In this document: piece after piece, positions 8,201 to 16,700 of the stretch
Layout: each line of letters opens with the position of its first letter
Position numbering within the stretch: the stretch's first letter is position 1
Assembly: GCA_043718225.1 (NCBI GenBank)
Contig: JAYSWD010000065.1
Span: 1 to 51,750 of the forward strand
DNA length: 51,750 nucleotides
Direction of reading: 5' to 3'
From: Multiplicimicrobium sp043718225
Lineage (GTDB): Bacteria > Omnitrophota > Omnitrophia > Omnitrophales > Aquincolibacteriaceae
Made by a program: the position numbers and the translations under genes
Notes under the pieces: model-generated
What the model was told of the DNA's origin: nothing
Seen by the model: the letters and a program-made list of their open reading frames with translations, nothing else
Database searches by the model: none

Positions 8201-11200
8201 GGGAATTTCTTTCCCGTTTTCGTCAACCACAACCCAAATTTCCGGATTAGCCCCGCCAAAGACGCCTATCACTTCACCGCCGTTGGCTAAAACTTTCATC
8301 ATGCTGGTTGCCGACGCTTCTAAAAACTCATCAGAGAGCATGATGGCTCCCTGCGCACCTCGAAAAATGATAGGCGCTTCGTAGTAATTATAATTTTCGA
8401 TGGTTGCAACCCGGTCTTCAATCGACATCAATTCAACAAGAAATTTGATATATAAAAACCTACGATAGGCTTCTCGCTCGTCAAAAGTTCTGCCGCCGAT
8501 TAAAAGCCGCGCCCATGTTTCATGGATCTCATTTAAGTTTTTAGCATTCCGAATCGTTTGCTTGACCAGGGAAAAAGATTCTTTTTTGCCGGCAAGCCAT
8601 TCATTAAACAATTGTCCAAGATCAATATGGCTTAGACTTTTTTCATCTAGTGCTTGCCTGGCTTCGCGCGTGAATCCCTCGTCATATTTATCAGGCCCTT
8701 TATAAGCAACTTGCCGACGCAAATTGGTTAAAATCGGATCATTCAGCGCGGCCTGGATAAAGTCATTGAACGCCGGATGCACGGCCAAAAAAACACTCCA
8801 GGGCTCTGCTCTGTCTGCTTTCAAAAAAGTCGTAAGTTCGGAAGAAAATTGCTCAATTCGCGAAATCAGCGCGGCCTCACTAAGACCGTGAGCAGACATA
8901 TAATCTTTAAAGCTGTCAAACAACCATTTGATTTTATGTTTGCGATAGAGCCAAATCATCAGCTGGGCCGCGTCAATGGCACTGATAGCTTCATTTTTTT
9001 GCATGAAGTCCTTTTTCTGATCTGCATGATCGGGCAAATTCAACGCTTCAAAGAGCGCTGCGTCACTGACTTCCGGCACATCGCCATAAACAGGTATGCC
9101 GATTGCGCTTTTGGCCTTCTCTTTCAATTGCTGCCGGTCGGGCGAAACCCAGCGCTGAAAGAAAATGCCGTTTGTGCTTCGAGCTTTGCTATTAGGATCA
9201 TAAAATCCAAAAAGTTTATGCCAGTAAAATCGGAAGATATTGTCACGCAACGCTTGCATGTGTTCATTCAGACTTACTCCCGTGATAAGGTGGTAGCTAA
9301 GCAGAACAAAGTCTGTAATCCAAATCAAACCGTTCCCGGTAATAAAGCGCTTCATCCATCTTGGAAATTTGAGCTGTTTGAAAAAGGCCGCCGGCGGCTT
9401 AGGCACGCCCGGCATGAAAACGGTATGATTGAGCGTCACTTTTATTGCATCGGGGAAATGCCCGAGAGGAATGCTGGTAAAGGCCTCGTGATCCACCACC
9501 AATATTTTATTCTCATACGGTTTGCCGGCTACCAACTTCTTCATTAAAAGTTGTCCTGCTTCGCGGAAAACAATCATATCGGAATACCGGTCATAATTAT
9601 CTTCATAAGCCTCTTGAAAGACCGGCTCGCGCGTATCTGCATACCGTGCATCTAAATAATACTGTTTGGCTTCCTTGTGAAAGTCCATTTCTGTTTCATA
9701 AATTGCCACCTCGATTTCGCGCTCGCGGCCGTCAAGCTCAAGCGTCATTTGAATTTTCAAATCTCCACGCAACTTCATTTTAGATTTAATAACATCGCCC
9801 CACGGAACACCCGCGCCCTTTTCGGGTTTGTTTTTAATTCTGTTCCAAAGCGGATTTAATCCAACCCAACCTTTAGACGCGCCTGTTTCAATGGCGCCAT
9901 GGGCTTCATAAAGATCCGGCATCAATGCACCGAGACCTCCCGTTAAAGTCACCTGTGCGATAAGTGTCGCTGCTTGCGCGTTGGGAATTTTATATCTAGC
10001 TACAAGCTTTTTGGTCGCTTGCTCAAATGCGGCACGGATAGCCAGTTCGGCTCCGCCGGTCACCCCAAATTTTTTAAGCTCCTCATGATCATTTTCCTGA
10101 ATGGCCCGAAAAACTTCTCGCGCCGTGTTTTCAGGTAAAATTTTCTGAAGATCATAAAGATCATCATTAATATCTTTTTCAATTGCGTCTAAAATATGCC
10201 GCGGCAAGCCGGCCTCCATGGCAAAGCTTGCAATCCAATACTCTGGCAAATATTTAAATCCATTTTCGGGAGTTAACAATTTAGGGGCCTTGCGAAACTC
10301 GGAGCGTGCAAAGGCGGGTGCAATTGCTTTGGAAGATGATGATGTTGCTCGAAAGCGGCTTGTCGCCGGAGAGGCGGAAACCTGTGCTGTCTGCATCACC
10401 GGCCCTTTTAAAACAAAAGGGGTACTGATAAACTCTTTCATCGTCATTGCATTCAACGAAGACGCGAGCGTTGTTTGATTTAATTTCCCGGCTTTTTTGA
10501 GGCGCTGAAGCGCCGGCATTAATTTTGCGAATGTATTTTTCCAGCTTGCTTTCAACGAAGGATATTGCTCGGGATAAACCGCTTCTAAAACAATTTCGTC
10601 TAATAGCGAAAGCGCGCGCAGGTTTTTCTGCGCGGCAGCACCGTGAATTCCGCGAATTAAATTTTCGCGCCATGTTTTATAATTTGCCAAAGCACGCGAG
10701 GGATCTTTACGTTCGCCTTCTAAGTCCAAAAGCCGGTGTGTCATGGCACGCGCAAAAGATTCATACAATTTAATTTGGCCATTTTCAACACGCAGAAATT
10801 TTTTCCAGGAAACATCTCCGCTCATTAAGGCGTTGTAGCGGTTTTCGGCAGGCAGCTCCGAAATCGCCGGCGTCAAAACAGAATAAGAAATACCGCGTGC
10901 TTCGAGCTCGTTTGTGAGCCCCTCGGCGTGAAAGCCGCCTACAATCAAAACTGCGGTCGACTCGCCGGCGCGATGCATTTGCTTCAAGGTGTTTTCAAGC
11001 AATGCTTTTTCGCGCATTTCGGCATTCTTATAAAAAAGCGCAAAGTCCGAATTCACAAGTTCCGCGCGCAAAGTTTCTAAATTTTCGGAAAGAGCCCGAA
11101 AGCGCGCGTTCGAAACTACAGAGAAAGGCTTAACCGTCTGATTCCAAGTTTTGCGGGAAAGCTCGAGTTTAATCCAGTCGTTTAAAAACTCCGACTGATG

Positions 11201-12310
11201 AATTAAATTTAGAAGCGCGGTCTGGTCTGATTTGAAGGCGAGTTTTTTTTCAAGTTTCGCCAGCATGTTTTCCCATTCAGAAAGAAAGATATTCGACCGC
11301 ATGCGTGCCAACATTTCTCCGCGCTGCGCCAAAGCCCGCAATGCCTCCGGAATACGCGGCGTCCAGCCCTGCGCACGGCAGAAACGAATCGCATAAGCGG
11401 CAAATTGCGCATCGGATAAATTTCCCGTCGCCCAAGCCTGTTCATTCGAGGACCATTCTTTAAGCGTCTGTTTATTTTTTATTTTTCGGCGGACTTCCCG
11501 GCTCCATGCCGCGAGCGCTTCGCGCGAAAAAGATTGAGCGTCTTGAAGCTCCTGCGCCAGCACAGCAAGATGCGGAAAATCTTTTTTAAAGCCGGAGAGT
11601 TTCAGGTTTGCTTTTTCTAAAATTGACGCAAGAGCCTGCGGCTCGCCTTTTTTAAAACCAACGCGCTGGCTTTCAAACTCCATCAATTCTTTTGAAAAAA
11701 TTTCTTCCTTGAGGCTTTTGATTTTTTGATTCAGTTCATCCAATCGGCTTTGATAGGCGGGCAAAGCGGCGCGCGAAGAAAAATAAAATTGAAGGCCCTT
11801 TGCATACAAAGCAGAGTTTTCGGCTCCGAAATAATGTGTCTTTTCATTGCCTGAAAGCGCGGCCAAGGCTGCGCCTGAAATTTCACCTTGTGCCCCAAGC
11901 TGCCGCATGGCTTGGTTCAACTTCTCCGGATCAGGGAAAGCGCGGAGAAGCTCGGTTTTAAAATCGCCCGTGACACCTTCAACGCCCACAAAACGGAGGC
12001 GTGCTTCTTTTTGTAAAAATTGAATTGTTTGCGAAATGGACTCCTGAGCCGCGGGAACGGCATGCGCATCATTTAGAATCCAAATGGCTTCAGACTTTTT
12101 ACCTTGATATGTTTTTTCGGTAAAAGCGAGATTTTCGGGAAGCTTTAGGTGACGAAAAAGAAATGTGGAGAGTGCTCCCGACTCGACTTGGGCCTTACCG
12201 ATTGAAAACTGTGCTTGCGCGGGAGAAATGGAAGACCATGTAAATACCCCCGTAAAGAGAAGCACAAACAATCTAAAACGCAAGGAGCGACGGTTGGGCT
12301 GAAATCGCAT
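5276..12310 (-). CDS. Giant exported modular protein 1: ChaN/TraB-like domain, GT35 phosphorylase-like domain, RSExR motifs
   Basis: A 2344-aa protein. Residues 1-34 form a Sec signal (RLFVLLFTGVF...SPAQAQ). Residues about 70-480 contain ILNDAHAVPAAQE, FVGVEG, FGAENSALY, MREKALLENTL and VLIVGGFHAEG; the spaced His, Glu and GxxH resemble the ChaN/TraB/TIKI hydrolase fold. Residues about 690-1440 match GT35 alpha-glucan phosphorylases. The remainder to about 2040 is unassigned. Motifs RSEFR (about 669), RSETR (about 2042) and RSEAR (about 2051) are present. Directly after the last comes a second signal-like segment (FAAFFLLVVTILGSQPAIAAEV), then a 230-aa tail. The N-terminal domain is shared with giant gene 2. 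The start is supported by a strong Shine-Dalgarno GAGGGGG. Function is not known. A bacterial polyprotein or a large periplasmic/surface protein are both possible. Confidence 0.85.
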   Translation of the reverse strand: MRFQPNRRSLRFRLFVLLFTGVFTWSSISPAQAQFSIGKAQVESGALSTFLFRHLKLPENLAFTEKTYQGKKSEAIWILNDAHAVPAAQESISQTIQFLQKEARLRFVGVEGVTGDFKTELLRAFPDPEKLNQAMRQLGAQGEISGAALAALSGNEKTHYFGAENSALYAKGLQFYFSSRAALPAYQSRLDELNQKIKSLKEEIFSKELMEFESQRVGFKKGEPQALASILEKANLKLSGFKKDFPHLAVLAQELQDAQSFSREALAAWSREVRRKIKNKQTLKEWSSNEQAWATGNLSDAQFAAYAIRFCRAQGWTPRIPEALRALAQRGEMLARMRSNIFLSEWENMLAKLEKKLAFKSDQTALLNLIHQSEFLNDWIKLELSRKTWNQTVKPFSVVSNARFRALSENLETLRAELVNSDFALFYKNAEMREKALLENTLKQMHRAGESTAVLIVGGFHAEGLTNELEARGISYSVLTPAISELPAENRYNALMSGDVSWKKFLRVENGQIKLYESFARAMTHRLLDLEGERKDPSRALANYKTWRENLIRGIHGAAAQKNLRALSLLDEIVLEAVYPEQYPSLKASWKNTFAKLMPALQRLKKAGKLNQTTLASSLNAMTMKEFISTPFVLKGPVMQTAQVSASPATSRFRATSSSSKAIAPAFARSEFRKAPKLLTPENGFKYLPEYWIASFAMEAGLPRHILDAIEKDINDDLYDLQKILPENTAREVFRAIQENDHEELKKFGVTGGAELAIRAAFEQATKKLVARYKIPNAQAATLIAQVTLTGGLGALMPDLYEAHGAIETGASKGWVGLNPLWNRIKNKPEKGAGVPWGDVIKSKMKLRGDLKIQMTLELDGREREIEVAIYETEMDFHKEAKQYYLDARYADTREPVFQEAYEDNYDRYSDMIVFREAGQLLMKKLVAGKPYENKILVVDHEAFTSIPLGHFPDAIKVTLNHTVFMPGVPKPPAAFFKQLKFPRWMKRFITGNGLIWITDFVLLSYHLITGVSLNEHMQALRDNIFRFYWHKLFGFYDPNSKARSTNGIFFQRWVSPDRQQLKEKAKSAIGIPVYGDVPEVSDAALFEALNLPDHADQKKDFMQKNEAISAIDAAQLMIWLYRKHKIKWLFDSFKDYMSAHGLSEAALISRIEQFSSELTTFLKADRAEPWSVFLAVHPAFNDFIQAALNDPILTNLRRQVAYKGPDKYDEGFTREARQALDEKSLSHIDLGQLFNEWLAGKKESFSLVKQTIRNAKNLNEIHETWARLLIGGRTFDEREAYRRFLYIKFLVELMSIEDRVATIENYNYYEAPIIFRGAQGAIMLSDEFLEASATSMMKVLANGGEVIGVFGGANPEIWVVVDENGKEIPVLDKDGNPILKYEQLAEWLIEKKAHIRNGILVAYDKIISTQAGGGRRPSTESLIAAVKQAKENRKDAETRQKRMFDSVASSPRVDATTSQALAHAHLFEITISKEMERRALIERSPLDGKAIESIPRRKTFVWRLLREGKEVPLKAYPSDPALKGGLLRTMRSFRKIINYERLWGAEQTHGQDLLVSLAYSAGIRYRETVIESHDGDPKKRSMKIEFIGVLTPAEMEPGQNLFDYFIAELEALPENHSVLTQRVYELREKAMASTNPQVRLESLSEIVELIDQWLLASAGKFLEAYLNAMSPDEIAPLRKNLENASIDNTYQPWAEYLVRYLDTQSWAHVLDTSVDGLHSYVVQRPGKKPYLVNINVAHSVTDEIEGGQRVKKARATVFFDKYAAQLLGFSQSAFFLVKEVKRGLDFKLHPVGDGRLGVGILAPLNIEVLELEPKQNEAAFKMHIATKLANERNAEGSVGEIERQIQAMFELTQPEEREAAFSQYFEQLAEIDSRSAVFLFSKAGVRIIQLLAAALAPQELILFEDWDAAMYKNIQRLNQLVEGALFDESQVVERRVVTSSHIATIVIAVKLKSGATVFFNLKVAPGFDREFNQGSSETQKLNTVIMPNELKFLGFRDAAIRDGMVQRDGAPAQYDGRNFREAWQVRIPAEDAYQTLIVTQRSETRSAAVRSEARIQSGAKTPVASTNNLGIFAAFFLLVVTILGSQPAIAAEVAAPAYIAAHLGDGFVPKIILDSARGAAAESKARTELPLAQPAVLPADPLEIFVAAHFQANPKTKLHLGFAMAYSPTMEPDSLEAKSDFLIYAEKIEALKRQHPDGLIENHMALLLPKKPSKEASAFSKKVGKVARVQTVANSEAMESFLMRNQEIFTFNLEGLNMQPSDLKAFRHLAVKVGGLPSAQILNSAVFLNVSTAAQTDITVKDVQEIARRYPSLFGFNGSLSINSILDAALLAVEIRNYIASMA
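7970..10250 (-). other. GT35 alpha-glucan phosphorylase-like domain inside giant gene 1
   Basis: Motifs occur in phosphorylase order: YWIASFAMEAGL (cf. IAYFSMEFGL), TGGLGALMPDLYEA (cf. SGGLGxLAGD), VDHEAFTSIPL (cf. NEGHAAF), LNHTVFMPG (cf. THTPVPAG), TNGIFFQRWVSP (cf. TNGVHxxTW), ENYNYYEAPIIFRGA (cf. ENYDMxLAxxLxxGxD) and EASATSMMKVLANG (cf. EASGTSGMKAALNG). The lysine of the last motif, near residue 1335, aligns with the lysine that binds pyridoxal phosphate in GT35 enzymes. Family knowledge says these cleave alpha-1,4-glucan with phosphate. Several glycines and aromatic residues are changed, so activity is uncertain. The comparison is from memory, not an alignment. Confidence 0.7.
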
Positions 12311-12313
12311 TTT

Positions 12314-12320
12314 CCCCCTC
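12314..12320 (-). promoter_or_regulatory. Ribosome-binding site of giant gene 1
   Basis: GAGGGGG on the minus strand lies 3 nt from the ATG at 12308-12310. It is much stronger than the sites before most neighbouring genes and supports this start. Confidence 0.7.
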
Positions 12321-12357
12321 TACAGATTCAAGAATTAAACTGGTTTTAAAAACTTAC

Positions 12358-12385
12358 ATTATGAGTTTAGCAAAGACAAACACAA
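12358..12385 (-). promoter_or_regulatory. Candidate promoter of giant gene 1
   Basis: On the minus strand TTGTGT (12380-12385) and CATAAT (12358-12363) are separated by 16 bp, in an A/T-rich stretch of the 143-bp gap between ychF and giant gene 1. The -10 is five of six to consensus and the -35 three of six, so this is tentative. Confidence 0.35.
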
Positions 12386-12453
12386 AAAAATAAATTTTTT
12401 AATCAATTATTTAAAGCTATGAAATGCTATAAGATGATTTGACTGGCTATGGC

Positions 12454-13551
12454 TTAAACCGAGAAACGAAACAGCATGACATCGCCGTCTTTCACTATAT
12501 ATTCTTTACCTTCAACGCGTAGCAGGCCTTTTTCTTTGACGGCTTTTTCAGAGCCGCATGCGACTAAATCCTCATAACTCATTACTTCCGCGCGAATAAA
12601 ACCGCGTTCAAAATCACTGTGAATCACGCCTGCAGCCTGGGGCGCGGTCATGCCTCTCACAATCGTCCACGCGCGAACTTCTTTTTCGCCTGCCGTAAGA
12701 TAAGTGATTAAATTCAAAGTTTCATACCCGCAGCGGATGAGCTTATGCATGCCGGGTTCTTCCAATCCTAAACTTTCTAAAAAATCTTTTTGTTCGGCTT
12801 CCGACAATTCAATAATCTCGGATTCTACTTTTCCGGAAATCACAACCACCTTCGCGCTTTCAGCCGCGGCAATTTTGCGGACCTCTTCGACCAGCGGCCC
12901 CCCGCCCGGCAAGTCGCTCTCAGCAACATTGGCACAATAAAAAGTAGGCTTTAAAGTTAAGAAACTGCATTCTTTAACAGTAAGTTGCTCATCTTCGGTA
13001 AGTCCCAGTTTGCGCAAAGGCGTTCCGGCCTCGAGCGCTTTCTTAATTTTTTCGAGTGTCGGCTGGATCGCGAGCGCGTCTTTATCGCCGCTGCGCGCGA
13101 GTTTGTCATTTTTGGTAAAGCGCGTACCAATAGTTTCGAGGTCTTTTAAGCAAAGTTCGGTGTCGATAACTTCAATGTCACGCGCAGGATTGACGCTGCC
13201 GGAAACGTGCAAAATATTCGGGTCTTCAAAACAACGCACTACATGCATGATCGCTTCGACTTCGCGGATATGCGTTAAAAATTTATTGCCCAGGCCCTCG
13301 CCTTCGGCCGCGCCTTTCACAAGTCCCGCGATATCATAAAATTCAACCGTGGTCGGAACTTTGCTTTGCGGCTTGATCAGCTTGGTGAGAGTTTCAAGGC
13401 GGTAATCGGGAACAGGCACAATGCCCTTATTCGGTTCAATCGTGCAAAACGGATAATTCGCCGCCTGCGCGCGTGACTCTTTATTAATCGCATTGAAAAT
13501 CGTGGACTTGCCAACGTTCGGCAGCCCCACAATTCCGCATTTAAAGCCCAT
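12454..13551 (-). CDS. ychF: Ribosome-binding ATPase YchF (Obg family)
   Basis: A conserved P-loop NTPase that binds ribosomes and prefers ATP. The 365-aa length is normal. Visible motifs are the P-loop GLPNVGKSTIFNAI at the N-terminus, DIAGLVKGAAEGEGLGN (switch II), and NVAESD in place of the GTPase NKxD motif; NxxE in this position is characteristic of YchF and explains ATP preference. The C-terminal TGS domain includes EVRAWTIVRGMTAPQAAGVIHSD (described in parts: RAWTIVRG and GVIHSDFERGFIRAEV) and ends in GDVMLFRFSV. It sits between the two giant genes on the same strand. Its upstream region is a heptamer repeat with no clear Shine-Dalgarno. Confidence 0.97.
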   Translation of the reverse strand: MGFKCGIVGLPNVGKSTIFNAINKESRAQAANYPFCTIEPNKGIVPVPDYRLETLTKLIKPQSKVPTTVEFYDIAGLVKGAAEGEGLGNKFLTHIREVEAIMHVVRCFEDPNILHVSGSVNPARDIEVIDTELCLKDLETIGTRFTKNDKLARSGDKDALAIQPTLEKIKKALEAGTPLRKLGLTEDEQLTVKECSFLTLKPTFYCANVAESDLPGGGPLVEEVRKIAAAESAKVVVISGKVESEIIELSEAEQKDFLESLGLEEPGMHKLIRCGYETLNLITYLTAGEKEVRAWTIVRGMTAPQAAGVIHSDFERGFIRAEVMSYEDLVACGSEKAVKEKGLLRVEGKEYIVKDGDVMLFRFSV

Positions 13552-13557
13552 GATTTT

Positions 13558-13592
13558 GCTCGTGGTTCGTGTTTAGTGCTTTGTGTTTCGTG
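13558..13592. repeat. Tandem heptanucleotide repeats upstream of ychF
   Basis: Five consecutive 7-bp units ending in GTG: GCTCGTG, GTTCGTG, TTTAGTG, CTTTGTG, TTTCGTG. This is the same unit family (TTCGTGG in another phase) as inside giant gene 2 and at both ends of rlmN. The rest of the 13593-13720 gap contains only a small CGCAT/ATGCG palindrome at 13681-13692. Confidence 0.85.
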
Positions 13593-13720
13593 ATGAAAGC
13601 GCGAAAGTGTATCAAAAACTCCGCTATGCTACAACCTTGCTAACCTCACGCCCGTCCGCCGTGGTGGAAAACCCGAATCACGCATTTATGCGGTTGAGCG
13701 AAGCTCAGAGCAAAAATATC

Positions 13721-16700
13721 TTACGCGGCTGAGGCGAAAACAAGCTGGGACAAAAAGGCTCGTGTCATTTCAATAAAACGGCCGGATGGATCGCTTAAAA
13801 ACTCATCTTTTTGAACCAATGGCGTATCGCTAACCGTCCATAATAGTCCTAAGGCCAACATCGCAGCTTGGCCTTGAGCAGCAACACGGGCGACTCCTTT
13901 GCGAAGGCTAGAAAATCGAACCTCACTTCTTCCGGTTATGATCACCGCTCGCTCAGAAACCTGAACTCGCATCAAAGCTTTCGACTCATCTCCGTTAATA
14001 AAATTAACACGTCCCCTGCCGTTTGGAATTGTGGTGAGCATCTGGGCTCGGTGGTCTTCAGAATCAGTTAATGAATCCTCACCATAAACTAAAAAGCGAA
14101 TCTCGGAACGTGTGTAGGCGGTTTTATAGAGCGCCAGAAAATTTTCTTCGGGAAGATTCCGCAATTCAACGCGCGAAATTAAAACTGTTCCGACTTTTTG
14201 AGCCGGTAACGTTTTCAAATTAAGCATGCGCTGCTCCGAACGCGCAAGAAAAAACGAATCGTGCTTACCGAAGAGTGGTTGCACAATTTCTTTGGGAAGA
14301 TCCAAAATATAAAATATATTTTCTTGCAAATCGATCTCGACATCTTTTAATTTGACCTTGTTCATACCCGAAATCATTGGGCGAACATTCTCATAAATCT
14401 GATAACGAGGATCGTTTATGAGCATTCGGGTCCAATCCCTGTATGTGCTTTTGTCATTTCCGAATGAACCTTCAAATGTTTCGACAGCCTGCTTAACCTT
14501 TGCATACGGGTCAATCGATGGCGTCACTATCGCATCAATGACATCAAGCCAGGCAAGATGCACCTCAGCCAAACTAATAATCCGAGTATTTGCAATGTAG
14601 GCATCTTTGGGTCCGGCCGCTACAATCGCTGCTTTCAATTTCGCTATATCCCCTGTAAGCGCCTCCCGAGTATTGCCTGTTGATAAAATAGTTTGTTTTA
14701 ATTCTGCCTGCCATGTTATTGATGCTTCGGTTTTTGCCTGTTGGCCGCCCCCCTTGCGACGCTGTCTTATATAGTCAGAATGTTTACGTTGCTTCTGCGG
14801 CGGAGGCTGAAAATGTGGCTTTGCAGGTGGAAAAAATCTCGGCACACTCGGCGCTGGTGCAGCGGGAGCCGGGGCCGCAGGAGCAGCAGGCAGCGGAATA
14901 CGAAACTGCCTTTCTGCATTTTCAAGTTTTGTTTTGAATCCACGCACCTCATTTGCAAGTATGCGCATTGGGCCGTCCACCAACGTGGTTTTTAAAGCCG
15001 CCTTTGCAACCAACAAAATATTAATGCCTTGAATTTCCCTTTCGATTTGAGCTAGTTCCTTTTTCCGCTTATGATAAAGTTCCGCACTGCCGATTTCCGC
15101 TTTCAAAGTTTCCAATATAGCCGGCAGGCGCTCATCTATAAATTTTTGTATCCTTGCTTTTGGTGAATTGTCCTCCGGCAAGGGGGCTGCCGCTACCGGC
15201 GCTTGCGGCGCGGGTTCTTTTTTAGTCTCGGCGCCCGTTGGGGCGACCGGAACACTTGCCGGTGCCTTCGCTGTTAATGCAGATTCCGTTTGCGGCGCAA
15301 CCGCAGCCTTGATGCTCACCGTTAGGGGTAAATCAAAAAATATTTGCGTATCTCGGATAGCACGCTCGAGCTTTTCAAATTGCGCGCGACCGGCTGCATC
15401 TAATTTTTTAAGATGGGGGCGCGTCTTTTCCAAAAGTTCGACGGCGCCGGACAAAGCCTTTTTCGCGGTTACGTTGTCACGCACGCTTGCACTCAAACTA
15501 GCCGTGTTCAAAATTCGTGACAAAGAAAGAACGCGTGAGTTGAAATCCTTTAAAACCACATCTGCATCTTGAGCGGGCAATACAGCGGACACTTGTGCCG
15601 CTGCCACAGCTACCACCGTTTTCCCTGCAACAATATTTTGTTTATAAACTTGCAAGGCCCGTGGCCAAGACCCATATTTAGTGACCATAACAGAATAAAA
15701 ACGCCGAACCTCTTCGTCTTGGTGAAAATGAATTTCTCCTGACCTGAGTTTTCCTTCGAGCACAAGCCGCGCGAAGAGAGCGTTTTCTTTTTCTTGAGTC
15801 CATTCCACCGGACGCGGACTATCTTTTTTAGGAATGTACAAAGCCCCCATTGGAATCCATTCGCGGTCCATGGCATAGCGGCGTATTTTTTTAATAATTT
15901 CACGGCGCCGCGCCCCAACGCTTGCCGGACTTATTTTAAGTGCTTCAGCTAGCGCAGTATCAGGCGCGGTTTTAGGTTCGGTAAAGCCTAAATCCTTATT
16001 TATCAATTCCCGGTGCTGGTCAGACCAGACAATATCTTTCACCGCGGTCTTGACTTCATTTACCTTCAAAACAGACCATTCAACAAGACGCGTCCAGCCC
16101 GTTCGCCGGTCTTTCAAAGCCAACAAGCCGGCGCGGCGCTGATTCTGAAAATTCGTGCTCGAAAGGCCCGTTTGTTCGAGTAACTTTCTAAAATCAGGCA
16201 AGAGCTCGTCCTCATCGGTGCTCAAGTAGCTTTTTACTAAAACATCTCTTTCTTTTGGCTCTAAAAAATTCCAGGCGTAACGCAATTCCATCATTTTTTC
16301 AGAATTGGTTCCGGCTAGCGGCGCACTCGTTCCATTGGCCCAGCGAAGATCCGCAATTGTAATTCCATAAACTTCAGGAATTCCGGTCGAGTAATCCAAT
16401 AAATCTTTTGGCTCTGTTTCGACGGGCAACAAAGGCTCAAAGCCATAATGCCGCAAGCCTTCGCGGATCGATCCAAACTCTGTTAAAATTTGGATCAAGG
16501 GCAGCAGTCCCGCTTCAAATAAAACAGTGTAAGTAATCGGGCCGCTCAACGCGAAGCCCGCGAGGGTTTGCCGAATATAATCATCCGTCCATTTATAGCG
16601 GATTACGGCTGTTGCGTTTTGAGTCCCCGCTTTTACAGCATGCGGCTTTCGCCATCTTACTTTTTTTATTTCCTCGTCAACCCACCCCTTTTGGATTGCA

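Noticed and set aside
8777..9547. 256-aa open frame on the plus strand inside giant gene 1
   Set aside because: Antisense to the GT35-like domain; no recognisable motif and no ribosome-binding site. The minus-strand frame has clear family motifs.
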